DNA of 64,000 nt from JANYJZ01 sp964523395 (GCA_964523395.1 CAZFXS010000006.1:169661-233660); one strand, 5' to 3'. Shown: positions 1 through 8,352, counted from the first letter of the stretch. A program made the numbers and translations. Notes: a model not told the origin generated them from the sequence alone.

Positions 1-89
1 CTATAATACGGAGAAATGTAGATAGCCGGTTTTCGACAAACAACAAAAAGGAACATTAAATTTTCCTAATAATTGTCAAAAATGAGGTG

Positions 90-524
90 TTATGAGATGA
101 TTTTTGACATCGGTTGACCTTCGAGGCCAATCCATACTTCGCCGTCGGCGTAGATTTCCTTTTTCCAGATGGGAACGATCTTCTTCAACGTATCGATGAT
201 ATACCGGCATGCTTCAAAGGCTTCGTTCCGGTGAGCGGAGGAAACCGCAATAGCGATACTCGCCTCTCCTATTTCAACCACTCCGACGCGGTGAATCATA
301 GCAACGGCGTGAAGATTCCATTTTACCTTTGCGTCATCAGCAATTTGCGACATAGTTTTCAACGCCATAGGGTGATAGGCTTCGTATTCAAGTTTGAGTA
401 CTTCTTTCCCATGGGCATGATTGCGCGTCGTGCCGACAAACAATGCTATCCCGCCGGCAGAAGGATGCGAAACACTCCCGTAGAGTTTGCCGATATCGAT
501 AGGATGAGCGACTATTTCAATCAT
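90..524 (-). CDS. moaE: Molybdopterin synthase catalytic subunit MoaE
   Basis: Large subunit of molybdopterin synthase, which converts cyclic pyranopterin monophosphate to molybdopterin using sulfur carried on the MoaD C-terminus; cytoplasmic. The 144 residues match the usual family length. Visible motifs are the GG-LFVG-TR-N loop (24-35), AYHPMA (49-54), AHR (97-99) and the lysine-rich PIWKKE segment (118-123) that lines the active site in characterised MoaE. It starts 9 nt after the moaD stop and is the last gene of a tightly packed leftward operon with MoaD, MoeA and XdhC, so the cofactor is probably made for the xanthine dehydrogenase encoded at 14679-19885. No terminator is evident in the 89 bases downstream. 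Confidence 0.95.
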   Translation of the reverse strand: MIEIVAHPIDIGKLYGSVSHPSAGGIALFVGTTRNHAHGKEVLKLEYEAYHPMALKTMSQIADDAKVKWNLHAVAMIHRVGVVEIGEASIAIAVSSAHRNEAFEACRYIIDTLKKIVPIWKKEIYADGEVWIGLEGQPMSKIIS

Positions 525-533
525 AATGGAATA

Positions 534-782
534 TTATCCTCCGCTTACCGGGGGGATAACCGCGACTTCATCATTTTCATGAAGCAACGTATCATTCGAT
601 ACATATTCATTATTGACTGCCAGTCGTAAATGATCTTTCCATTGACGCAGTGCGGGATACTGTTCAATCAAAACCTGTAACGCTGTTATCGCAGTCGCTT
701 GTGACGGCAGAGGAAGTGCCAGTTCCTCTACGCCGGCCAGATCGCGCGCGAGCGCAAAGAGTTTAACACGCACCTGCATCAT
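534..782 (-). CDS. moaD: Molybdopterin synthase sulfur-carrier subunit MoaD
   Basis: Ubiquitin-fold sulfur carrier of molybdopterin synthase. The 82-residue protein ends exactly in the diagnostic Gly-Gly (81-82, within PPVSGG), which is adenylated and thiocarboxylated before sulfur transfer to MoaE. The start overlaps the moeA stop by 4 nt (ATGA), which indicates translational coupling, and moaE follows 9 nt downstream. No MoeB-like activating enzyme is present in the window, so that function must be encoded elsewhere. Confidence 0.93.
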   Translation of the reverse strand: MMQVRVKLFALARDLAGVEELALPLPSQATAITALQVLIEQYPALRQWKDHLRLAVNNEYVSNDTLLHENDEVAVIPPVSGG

Positions 783-1975
783 ATCAACTCAATCTCCACC
801 TCATCACCGGACAAAAACTCATGTTTATCTTCAGGTAATGTTATGAGGCAGTTCGCGTGCGACAACGAGGATAACATATTTGATATCTGCGGCCCTGTCG
901 TTCGGACATTGTATGTACCGTTCACAGACTCAACAATACCACGGACAAAATGACGCTTATTATCATTCTTCACAATTGTTTCCGCCAGTGTTGCACGTAA
1001 CAGCATTTGCTTATACTGTTGATAATGTCCCGACATCTTCATGAGGGCGGGTTTTACGAACTTTAAAAATGTTACCATGGATGAAACAGGATTTCCGGGT
1101 AAACCGAATACAGCCGTAGCATCCTTCATGCCGAAGAGCAGCGGCATCCCGGGCCGGATATTGACTTTTTGAAACTGAATATTAACACCGGCTTCTACCA
1201 GAATATCTTTAACCAGGTCATATTTTCCTACTGAAACACCGCCCGATGTTATCAGCATATCCGCGTCGAATCCCTTCGAAAGCTTTTTCTTCAGGTCGTT
1301 GACATCATCACGGGCTATGCCTAAATCCATTACTGTACACATACATTGTTTCGCAAGAGATGAAAGAACATAGGTATTACTGTTACGGACTTTTCCCGGT
1401 TGCATCGGAATGCCAATATCCAAAACCTCATTGCCCGTAGTTAATATCGCAACAACCGGTGTTCTATAAACCGGGACTGTAGTACGATTCAACGAAGCAA
1501 GTACCCCGATTTCCTGCGGACGAAGTTGAGTTCCTGAAGAGAGAACCATGGACCCCTTTTTAATATCGGCGCCGGCTCTTCTGATATTGTGTGCTCTATT
1601 GACTGACTTGAGAATTTTTATTTGGGCACCATTTGCCCGTTCAGTCCATTCCTGCTGAATCACGGCATCACATCCGTGTGGAATAACCGCACCGGTCATG
1701 ATACTCATTGCTTCACCGCTTTTCATTGAATGAGATGAAACCACACCCGCTGGAATCTCCCCGACAATCTTCAATGTCACGGGAACCGAAGCGAGGTCTT
1801 CAAACCGAACAGCGTATCCATCCATCGCAGCATTATCGAACGAGGGAACATCCTCACCGGCAATAATATCCTCCGCGAGGACACGGTTGAGAACATTAGA
1901 TATCGCGACCGATTCTTTACTCAACGGTCTGACACATTTTTCTACAATCGATATCGCCTCATACGCGTTTATCAT
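779..1975 (-). CDS. moeA: Molybdopterin molybdenumtransferase MoeA
   Basis: Inserts molybdate into adenylylated molybdopterin. The 398 residues are standard for a single-copy MoeA. Family motifs: PSFDNAAMDGYA (44-55), MTGA-IP-GCDAV (93-105), TTGNE (179-183), TSGGVSVGKYD (243-253) and GLPGNPVSS (291-299). It overlaps both neighbours by 4 nt (ATGA at 779-782 with moaD and at 1972-1975 with the PLP gene), so it is part of one co-translated chain running from xdhC to moaD. It presumably supplies Mo-cofactor for XdhAB. Confidence 0.95.
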   Translation of the reverse strand: MINAYEAISIVEKCVRPLSKESVAISNVLNRVLAEDIIAGEDVPSFDNAAMDGYAVRFEDLASVPVTLKIVGEIPAGVVSSHSMKSGEAMSIMTGAVIPHGCDAVIQQEWTERANGAQIKILKSVNRAHNIRRAGADIKKGSMVLSSGTQLRPQEIGVLASLNRTTVPVYRTPVVAILTTGNEVLDIGIPMQPGKVRNSNTYVLSSLAKQCMCTVMDLGIARDDVNDLKKKLSKGFDADMLITSGGVSVGKYDLVKDILVEAGVNIQFQKVNIRPGMPLLFGMKDATAVFGLPGNPVSSMVTFLKFVKPALMKMSGHYQQYKQMLLRATLAETIVKNDNKRHFVRGIVESVNGTYNVRTTGPQISNMLSSLSHANCLITLPEDKHEFLSGDEVEIELI

Positions 1976-3174
1976 GTGACAATTGTCTTCCGGGTCTGAT
2001 GTTTGCGGTACGATTTTGTATCAAGGATTGATCGTATCTCATGTAACGTCGACAAAATTTCATCATCACTATTATAAAAGTGAGGCGCAATCCGTATTCC
2101 GGCTCCTTCACGATAATCAATAAGGATATTCCGGCGTAACAATTCTCTGGAGACCTGATACGCATGAGGGATATTGATCGTAACTGTTCCGCCTCTTTTT
2201 GATGGATCTTCCGGTGAAAGAATATTGAATCCGAGGTTCTTTGCTGTGTCAATCAGCAATGTGGTTTGTCTGAGAGATTTACGCCGAATATTGTGTATAC
2301 CTGCGCGTTGAATAATTTTCGGGCCTTCTTCTGCCGCATACAGTGCAGGAACTGATGGAGTCCCATTGAGAAATTTAAAGGCATCATCGCGGTAACGCAT
2401 CTCCGTTGTAAATGCAAACGGGTGTTTGTGCGCAACCCAGCCGGTCACCTTTGGCTGTAATTTTCTTCGCAGCGACGGCTTGATCCAGAGAAACGCCCCA
2501 CCAGGACCTCCGCAAAGCCACTTCAGCACACCGCCGATAAGAACATCAACGCCAAGCGCGCGCACATCCACCGGCATAATTCCGACAGAATGATACGCGT
2601 CGAGAACAACAATCGCACCGTGTTTATGCGCCTTTTGTGCAATCGCCTGCACATCCTGCACATACGCGCTTCTAAAAAAGACATGGGAAATCGGGACAAG
2701 GAGTGTCCGGTCGCTAATCGCCCGAAGTATTTTTTCGGTCGCCAATGTCATTTTTTTCTCAGACCGAACGATCTTCATCCGGGCACCCAACGCTCCCGCA
2801 AAACGTTCATAGACATACATCACCGAGGGAAACTCCGCATCCGAATATACGACCTCGTTTCTCTTTCCTTTGAAGTCAAAGCAGGAGATGATGATGGATT
2901 GTGCCAATGAGACGTTCGACTGCATTGATATTTCACCCGGGCGGGCGCCTATAAGGGGTGCAATTCTGTCACCGGTTGTTACCTGCATTTCCCACCATGA
3001 ATCGTTCCATGCGCGTACGCCCCGGCGCGCCCAGGTATCAGCATATTCCTGCATTCGATGAGAAACACTCCCAGGCATTGCACCGAGTGAGTTAGAGATA
3101 AGATAGGTTGTGGTTGAGAGGATAGGAAACTCTTTCCGCCACCGCAGCAGCGGATCTGCACCGGAACGTTTCAT
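1972..3174 (-). CDS. Kynureninase-like class V PLP enzyme in the XdhC/Moco operon
   Basis: A 400-residue PLP enzyme of the class V aminotransferase fold, closest in pattern to kynureninase-like proteins: YLISNSLGAMP near the N-terminus (24-34), DAYHSVG (192-198) binding the PLP ring and phosphate, and the Schiff-base lysine K218 in GGVLKWLCGGPGG. The C-terminal RIAPHFYN segment is typical of this branch. The substrate is unknown. It overlaps moeA and the amidohydrolase gene by 4 nt each, so its role should be tied to Mo-cofactor or purine breakdown. Two hypotheses: a sulfurtransferase delivering sulfur to XdhC-bound cofactor, as NifS4 does in Rhodobacter, although no Cys lies in the usual C-terminal catalytic loop (only C98 and C221 were noted); or an aminotransferase/lyase acting on an ureide intermediate. 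Tryptophan catabolism is less likely because no partner genes are nearby. Confidence 0.75.
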   Translation of the reverse strand: MKRSGADPLLRWRKEFPILSTTTYLISNSLGAMPGSVSHRMQEYADTWARRGVRAWNDSWWEMQVTTGDRIAPLIGARPGEISMQSNVSLAQSIIISCFDFKGKRNEVVYSDAEFPSVMYVYERFAGALGARMKIVRSEKKMTLATEKILRAISDRTLLVPISHVFFRSAYVQDVQAIAQKAHKHGAIVVLDAYHSVGIMPVDVRALGVDVLIGGVLKWLCGGPGGAFLWIKPSLRRKLQPKVTGWVAHKHPFAFTTEMRYRDDAFKFLNGTPSVPALYAAEEGPKIIQRAGIHNIRRKSLRQTTLLIDTAKNLGFNILSPEDPSKRGGTVTINIPHAYQVSRELLRRNILIDYREGAGIRIAPHFYNSDDEILSTLHEIRSILDTKSYRKHQTRKTIVT

Positions 3175-4502
3175 CTTTTCGATTCTTTTATCAACTGCTG
3201 GTGATCAAACATCTTTCCGTGTTTGATGATCGTACGAATAGACCGGGTATTCCGTATATCTTCCAGTGGGTTGGCATCAAGGATAAGAAGGTCGGCTTGT
3301 TTTCCGGTCTCAATGGTCCCGATTTTTTTTGAGGCTCCCAGGAAATCACTTCCTCCGTATGTAGCGCATGCCAGCGCCTGGTGCGTATTCATTCCGGCCT
3401 TCACCAGATATTCAAGCTCAAGATGCGCTCCTATGCCCGGTAATGCCCACATATCCGTTCCCATAGCAAACGGCGAATAATTACTTAACAAGGTGGAAAC
3501 ATTGTTACGAAGAACTGAAAGGTGGGATTTGACAAATTCAACGTTCGGGTACCGTTTTCGATACTGATCAAAATATTCTTTGCCGGAATACCGTTTCAAC
3601 GTTGCAGATGGCAATGCCGAGCGAAACCGTTTATCGCTCAACGCATGTTTCATAAACCCGTCGACGTCGGCAAGGAATTCATACAGGCAGAATGTAGGAG
3701 TATAAAAAATATTCAGATACTGCATTTTATCAACAAACGTCGGGTCGAGATACTCATCTATAATGCCATGAGCAAATGATGATGCACCGGCATCAAGCGC
3801 TTCACGTGCGTCATTAAACACAGGCGCATGAACCCCAGTAAACAACTTTTGTTTTTTAGCTTCATCAAGCAACGCTTTCATGACCTCGGGGTCCATTTTC
3901 TTTAACGGCGGCAATGAATCGCGGCACCATCGCATTGAATCATACATTAACTTGACACGTTTAATCCCTGTGGCTTTTACTTTCCGGATTTGCTCACGTG
4001 CTTCTTCCGGTGTAGAAGGGAATCTGTTGATAGCAGAGTCTGCCGGAAAACCTTCATCCCACCAGCCGTTTTTTGTTGTAAAGATGGGAGCCATCCCGTA
4101 AATCTGCGGTGACCTGCTTGAATCCGCTACGGTGCGACGTTCCATTTCCAGAGCCTGAGATGTCGATTCAAACATGCAGTTCACCGACGTAACACCCCAA
4201 GCGAGCATTTGCAGTAAGTCACGCGGTGATTCATAATGAGCATGGGCGTCTATCAGTCCCGGCATGATAAATTTCCCATTGACGTTGACCCTCTTAGCGT
4301 TCGGGGGAATAATCACTTCATTTTTCCTGCCGACGCCGGTAATAAGACTCCCGTCAACCACAATTATTCTGTCCTCAAGGATACGGTTCTGCACACCATC
4401 GAAAATCATCGCGCCCTCGAGCACGTAGGAACGTTGAGCGTAGGATAGTGCGGCGCAAAACAAGATCATTCCAAAGAATATTTTCAGCGTTGAGAGTTTC
4501 AC
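3171..4502 (-). CDS. Secreted metal-dependent amidohydrolase
   Basis: An imidazolonepropionase-like amidohydrolase of 443 residues. Residues 1-22 form a signal peptide (hydrophobic core FFGMILFCAALS, then YAQ), so the enzyme is exported. Metal ligands are visible as DAHAH (85-89), a downstream VHAPV histidine and GTD (348-350); the C-terminal ETGKQADLLILD is the usual composite beta-sandwich segment. It is embedded in the Moco/XdhC operon with 4-nt overlaps to xdhC and the PLP gene. Members of this branch act on cyclic amides or dipeptides, and the substrate cannot be read from the sequence. An extracytoplasmic enzyme in a cofactor-maturation operon is odd; it may process an imported purine or hydantoin-type compound. 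Confidence 0.8.
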   Translation of the reverse strand: MKLSTLKIFFGMILFCAALSYAQRSYVLEGAMIFDGVQNRILEDRIIVVDGSLITGVGRKNEVIIPPNAKRVNVNGKFIMPGLIDAHAHYESPRDLLQMLAWGVTSVNCMFESTSQALEMERRTVADSSRSPQIYGMAPIFTTKNGWWDEGFPADSAINRFPSTPEEAREQIRKVKATGIKRVKLMYDSMRWCRDSLPPLKKMDPEVMKALLDEAKKQKLFTGVHAPVFNDAREALDAGASSFAHGIIDEYLDPTFVDKMQYLNIFYTPTFCLYEFLADVDGFMKHALSDKRFRSALPSATLKRYSGKEYFDQYRKRYPNVEFVKSHLSVLRNNVSTLLSNYSPFAMGTDMWALPGIGAHLELEYLVKAGMNTHQALACATYGGSDFLGASKKIGTIETGKQADLLILDANPLEDIRNTRSIRTIIKHGKMFDHQQLIKESKR

Positions 4503-5605
4503 AGTTGTTCCGCGATTAATGACTTGGGTTCTAACGTATGAAGAAGAATTTTTGTTTCATCTGATTTATAATGCATTGTCAATGCCCCATCCCGCCGTAC
4601 ATTAATGAGTTGTCCGACAATACTGACGGCAATTTCTTCTGCGGTCAGCGCTCCGATTTCTATGCCCATGGGAGTATGAACACGACGCAGGGATTCCATT
4701 GAAACTCCTTTTGCCAGCAGATGTTGAAAAATAGTCATGGCCTTCCGTTTACTTCCGATCATACCGATGTATCGGGCGGGCATTTTTAATGCCTGCTCGA
4801 GCACTGCCTCATCCTGATGATGGCCGCGCGTGACAATTGCGATGTATGACGAATCTGAAACCGCGATATTTTCGAACGCATTCTGAAAATCAGCTGCAAC
4901 AACATTCTCCGCGTCCGGGAAACGGGATTTGCTGGCATACTTTTCCCTGTCGTCTGCTACCGTTACTGCAAAACCTGCCATTGATGCGACGCGGCAAAGG
5001 TGAAAACCGACATGGCCGCCGCCAAAAATAATCAGCCGGGGCGACGCCGTGAAAGGCTCAAGAATTATTTCATTACCGTTTTCTGTAAGCCGTGCCGCGA
5101 GTTTCCGTTTATGAACATTCTTTGCGCTTTCAAGAACATCCGCACCCGGAACTGACTGCGTAGGATGTAAACGCGAAGAACTGGGTATAACCGATTTTCG
5201 TTTTACAAATCCCGATTGATCAATCTCAGTAACAATGACACAATCTTCACCATCGTTAAACGCCACGCGGAGCTTTTCGTAAAAATGAATATCGTTTTTT
5301 GTTGCCGGTTCAATCAGGATATCCACTGTACCTCCACAAATGAGGCCGCGCTCGATATCATCTTCATTAAGATGAAATGTCAGAATTTCCGCTTTCCCTG
5401 TTTGCAGTAACCTGTTCGCATGAAGAACAACATCTCCCTCCATGCATCCCCCGCCAACAGTTCCAATAGCTGTTGTTCCGTTATTTTTCACAAGCATCTT
5501 AGAAAATGCCGACGCAGGCGTTGAGCCCGATGTGGCGATAATCGTTGCCAGCATAATCCGCTCTTCAAGTTGAAGAGCTTGCACTATTTCATCAAGAATG
5601 TTCAT
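4499..5605 (-). CDS. xdhC: XdhC-family molybdenum cofactor insertion chaperone
   Basis: XdhC binds Mo-cofactor, protects it during sulfuration and delivers it to xanthine dehydrogenase. The 368 residues contain the XdhC/CoxI N-terminal domain with VGGGCMEGDV (50-59) and ICGG (89-92), then a C-terminal Rossmann domain with FGGGHVG (194-200) and an acidic ADDR (217-220), followed by RGHHQDEAVL and YIGMIGSKRK motifs. The gene is second in the leftward operon, 9 nt after the deaminase stop, and overlaps the amidohydrolase start by 4 nt. The cognate enzyme is XdhA/XdhB at 14679-19885. Confidence 0.92.
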   Translation of the reverse strand: MNILDEIVQALQLEERIMLATIIATSGSTPASAFSKMLVKNNGTTAIGTVGGGCMEGDVVLHANRLLQTGKAEILTFHLNEDDIERGLICGGTVDILIEPATKNDIHFYEKLRVAFNDGEDCVIVTEIDQSGFVKRKSVIPSSSRLHPTQSVPGADVLESAKNVHKRKLAARLTENGNEIILEPFTASPRLIIFGGGHVGFHLCRVASMAGFAVTVADDREKYASKSRFPDAENVVAADFQNAFENIAVSDSSYIAIVTRGHHQDEAVLEQALKMPARYIGMIGSKRKAMTIFQHLLAKGVSMESLRRVHTPMGIEIGALTAEEIAVSIVGQLINVRRDGALTMHYKSDETKILLHTLEPKSLIAEQL

Positions 5606-5614
5606 AACTGAAAG

Positions 5615-6049
5615 CTACACACCGATATCCTCGTTCCACAACTCAGGCTTCTCACTTATAAATTTCTTCATCATCTGAACACACTCATCCAGATTAAGGT
5701 TGATAACTTCAACGCCGTGGTCACGCATGAATTTTTCTGCACCGGGAAACGTTTGCGCTTCACCAACAATGACTTTTGGAATATTGAATTGCACGACTGC
5801 CCCGGCGCAAAGATAGCAAGGCATTAACGTGGAGTACAGCACCGTTCCGCGGTAATTTCCTACACGTCCGGCATTAATGAGGCAATCGATTTCAGCGTGC
5901 TTCATCGGATTTAATTCCTGCACACGGCGATTGTGCCCACGGGCGAGAATTTTTCCATCTCGGACAAGCACCGACCCGATAGGTATGCCGCCTTCGGTCA
6001 GGCCCTGCCTGGCCTCGGCGATTGCTTCGTGCATGAATTGGTCAACCAC
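5615..6049 (-). CDS. Cytosine/guanine deaminase-type zinc deaminase (Fcy1-like)
   Basis: A 144-residue cytidine-deaminase-fold enzyme. Zinc ligands are H51 in HAE, and C78 and C81 in PCYLC; E53 is the catalytic proton shuttle. The C-terminus (FISEKPELWNEDIG) and the GGIPIGSVLV and GHN-R segments resemble fungal cytosine deaminase Fcy1 more than E. coli TadA. First gene of the Moco/XdhC operon, with a good promoter at 6095-6123. In this context a nucleobase deaminase (guanine to xanthine, or cytosine/isocytosine) is likely; tRNA adenosine deaminase is disfavoured by the Fcy1-like tail. The exact base is not determined. Confidence 0.8.
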   Translation of the reverse strand: MVDQFMHEAIAEARQGLTEGGIPIGSVLVRDGKILARGHNRRVQELNPMKHAEIDCLINAGRVGNYRGTVLYSTLMPCYLCAGAVVQFNIPKVIVGEAQTFPGAEKFMRDHGVEVINLNLDECVQMMKKFISEKPELWNEDIGV

Positions 6050-6094
6050 GGAAATCTGTTGAAGAAATTAAGATGAATTGCTGCTTACCAGACT

Positions 6095-6123
6095 ATTATA
6101 TCAAACTTCAAAACAAGATACAA
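6095..6123 (-). promoter_or_regulatory. Sigma70-like promoter of the Moco/XdhC operon
   Basis: On the minus strand a -35 box TTGTAT (6118-6123) and a perfect -10 box TATAAT (6095-6100) are separated by 17 nt. The -10 lies about 46 nt upstream of the deaminase start, a sensible leader length. It diverges from the allantoinase promoter at 6223-6251. Confidence 0.6.
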
Positions 6124-6181
6124 AATATTGCTTCCACAAACGATTCTTAGTTGAATACTTTATTAAAGAATGATTACCCCA

Positions 6182-6214
6182 ATTTTTTACTTTTTACTTT
6201 TACCTTTTTACTTG
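6182..6214. repeat. T-rich degenerate repeat (TTTTTACTTTT type)
   Basis: Four near copies of a TTTTTACTT unit in tandem, in the divergent spacer just upstream of the allantoinase promoter. Related stretches with the same TTTTTACTTTT core occur at 13707-13742 and 62874-62906. Confidence 0.6.
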
Positions 6215-6222
6215 GCTCTAAC

Positions 6223-6251
6223 TTGTTTTTCACTGTCAAATATTTTACAAT
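6223..6251 (+). promoter_or_regulatory. Sigma70-like promoter of the allantoinase-urate operon
   Basis: A -35 box TTGTTT (6223-6228) and a -10 box TACAAT (6246-6251) with a 17-nt spacer, about 39 nt before the allantoinase ATG. It probably drives the whole rightward ureide operon up to puuD. Confidence 0.5.
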
Positions 6252-6290
6252 ATACCCGATTTTCTCCATTCACATGAATTCAATCCCGAC

Positions 6291-7631
6291 ATGAAATCTC
6301 CCGCCATTTATATCCACAGCCGGAATGTCGTTACACCTGACGGTATGCGGGATGCTGTTATAGAGATTAGTAATGGCCGCATCATGTCTGTAACGGATTC
6401 ACAGCAACAGAGTGAAGCAACCAACGTTCAGGATTACGGTTCATTGGTCATCATGCCCGGATTGGTAGACAGTCATGTTCATATCAACGAACCGGGACGG
6501 ACTGCATGGGAAGGATTTGAAACAGCAACAAAAGCCGCTGCAGCCGGAGGAATCACAACGCTTGTCGACATGCCGCTGAACAGCACTCCTGTTACGACAA
6601 CGCTTCAGGCATTTAAGGAAAAACTCTCCGCCGCAAAGGGAAAACTTTGGGTTGATGCCGGATTCTACGCAGGACTTATTCCCGGCAATACGGATGAACT
6701 TCAGCCAATGATGGATGCCGGCGTTCTCGGCGTCAAAGCGTTTCTCGTTCATTCGGGTATTGATGATTTTCCGAACGCAAGCGAATCAGATTTGCGCAGA
6801 GGGATGCCTCTCATTGCAAATGCAGGATTGCCGCTCCTCGTTCATTGCGAACTTACTAATCAGCAGACATCGGACATCCAACATCCTACATCGTACCGCG
6901 AATATCTCTCTTCCCGCCCGCGGCAATGGGAACACGACGCCATCGCGCTGATGATCCGCCTTTGCCGTGAATATAATTGCCGCACGCACATTGTACATCT
7001 CGCCTCTGCCGATGCAGTTCCAATGCTGAGTGAGGCTCGCTCGTCCGGATTGCCGTTGACAGTCGAGACATGCCCGCATTATCTGTTCTTCAGTGCCGAG
7101 AACATTCCCGACGGAGATACACGGTTCAAATGCGCTCCTCCCATCCGTGAAAACGAAAACCGTGAACGACTCTGGGACGCGTTGCGCGAAAAAGTCATAG
7201 ACGGGATCGTATCCGATCATTCACCGGCTCCTCCTGAATTGAAACATCTCGATGCCGGTGACTTCACAAAGGCGTGGGGCGGAATTTCCTCGCTTCAGTT
7301 TGGTTTATCCATTATTTGGACAGAAGCAAGGAAACGCGGATATCATTATTCAGATATTGCAAGATGGATGTCATGGTTCCCTGCGCAGTTAGCCGGATTA
7401 ACCGGACGCAAAGGCGCCATTGCAGAGGGATATGATGCCGATATAGTAGTATGGAATCCGGAAGTTTCGTATACTTTAACGCGGGGGAGAATTCTCCATC
7501 GCCATAAAGTAACGCCGTATGAAGGAAGCGTGCTATACGGCGTTGTGGAAAAAACATTTGTCCGCGGCACGGCCGTATATGATAATGGTTTGTTATCGGA
7601 TACGCCACACGGAGTGATTGTAACGAAATAA
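6291..7631 (+). CDS. allB: Allantoinase (dihydroorotase-like amidohydrolase)
   Basis: Hydrolyses allantoin to allantoate in the cytoplasm. The 446-residue protein has all binuclear-zinc signatures: HVH (62-64) followed by NEPGRT, the carbamylatable K149 in GVKAF, H185, H236 in HLASADA and D309 in SDHSPAP. Length fits AllB (about 450). It is the first gene of the rightward ureide operon; allantoicase, two genes on, uses its product. Oddity: codons 192-203, in the variable loop between metal ligand H185 and the conserved SSRP, are made of a dispersed ATC-rich repeat (6864-6897) read in frame. The loop is off the metal centre, so activity is probably kept. Dihydroorotase or hydantoinase is possible by sequence, but context strongly favours allantoinase. 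Confidence 0.93.
   Translation: MKSPAIYIHSRNVVTPDGMRDAVIEISNGRIMSVTDSQQQSEATNVQDYGSLVIMPGLVDSHVHINEPGRTAWEGFETATKAAAAGGITTLVDMPLNSTPVTTTLQAFKEKLSAAKGKLWVDAGFYAGLIPGNTDELQPMMDAGVLGVKAFLVHSGIDDFPNASESDLRRGMPLIANAGLPLLVHCELTNQQTSDIQHPTSYREYLSSRPRQWEHDAIALMIRLCREYNCRTHIVHLASADAVPMLSEARSSGLPLTVETCPHYLFFSAENIPDGDTRFKCAPPIRENENRERLWDALREKVIDGIVSDHSPAPPELKHLDAGDFTKAWGGISSLQFGLSIIWTEARKRGYHYSDIARWMSWFPAQLAGLTGRKGAIAEGYDADIVVWNPEVSYTLTRGRILHRHKVTPYEGSVLYGVVEKTFVRGTAVYDNGLLSDTPHGVIVTK
6864..6897. repeat. ATC-rich dispersed repeat inside allantoinase
   Basis: Four degenerate copies of a 7-8-nt ACATCCA/ACATCG unit lie in frame in the allantoinase gene. The reverse strand shares the 12-mer GATGTTGGATGT with the repeat at 62824-62857. 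Confidence 0.65.
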
Positions 7632-7670
7632 TGAAATTGCGTTTTCTCCATACGGAAGGAGGGAATTGTT

Positions 7671-8342
7671 ATGGATAAAATTCATGAAATGCTCGAAGCA
7701 ATCAGAACCGGAAATATCACTGCAGTGCAATCATTACTGCATAACAATAGCGCTCTTGCCAATGCCCGTGATGACACGGGCGATTCCGCGCTGCTGCTCG
7801 CGCTCTACCATAAGCATGAGGATATCGTCAAACTTCTTCTCGGCCACAAACCTCATATCAATATTTTCGAAGCTGCAGCATTGGGTGATATTCAGCGGAT
7901 CAATGAATTACTCAGGGAATACCCGGAACTGGCAACCGCACATTCACATGACGGCTTCACGGCATTGCACCTCGCGGCTTTTTTTAATCATCCCGAAGCC
8001 GTTGAATTGCTTCTCAAGAATCATGCTGATGTTAATGCCGTTACAAAAAACCAGACGGTAGCGCCACATGCGACGCCATTGCACAGCGCCGCCGCGGCCG
8101 GAAACACACGTATCGTCGAAATGCTGCTGAACGCCGGCGCGCTCATTGACGCAAAACAGCGGGATGGCTATACCGCGCTTCACTCCGCCGTACTGAACAA
8201 TAACAAGGATATGGTTATGTTATTACTTGACCGTCATGCCAACACGCATGCCCGGCTTGAAGACGGACGAAGCGCAATGGGGCTTGCAAAAGAAAAAGGA
8301 TTTGATCTTATCGTTACAATTCTTGAACGACATCACCGATAA
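7671..8342 (+). CDS. Ankyrin-repeat protein
   Basis: A 223-residue cytoplasmic protein made almost wholly of ankyrin repeats: about six units with the G-TALH-A---N----V--LL--GA pattern (for example DGFTALHLAAFFNHPEAVELL and DGYTALHSAVLNNNKDMVMLL). It has no signal peptide or catalytic motif. The start is set by a near-perfect Shine-Dalgarno AAGGAGGG at 7656-7663, 7 nt before the ATG. It lies between allantoinase and allantoicase, so it is probably co-transcribed with both. A scaffolding or regulatory role is inference. Confidence 0.85.
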   Translation: MDKIHEMLEAIRTGNITAVQSLLHNNSALANARDDTGDSALLLALYHKHEDIVKLLLGHKPHINIFEAAALGDIQRINELLREYPELATAHSHDGFTALHLAAFFNHPEAVELLLKNHADVNAVTKNQTVAPHATPLHSAAAAGNTRIVEMLLNAGALIDAKQRDGYTALHSAVLNNNKDMVMLLLDRHANTHARLEDGRSAMGLAKEKGFDLIVTILERHHR

Positions 8343-8352
8343 AAGGAACTGA

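Noticed and set aside
114..629. Opposite-strand ORF of 171 codons over moaE/moaD
   Set aside because: Shadow of two well-supported Moco genes; no motif, no ribosome-binding site, and both real genes have clear family signatures.
1972..3174. PLP enzyme as an ordinary kynureninase of tryptophan breakdown
   Set aside because: No tryptophan dioxygenase or kynurenine genes in the window; the 4-nt overlaps with moeA and the amidohydrolase gene argue for a cofactor or purine role.
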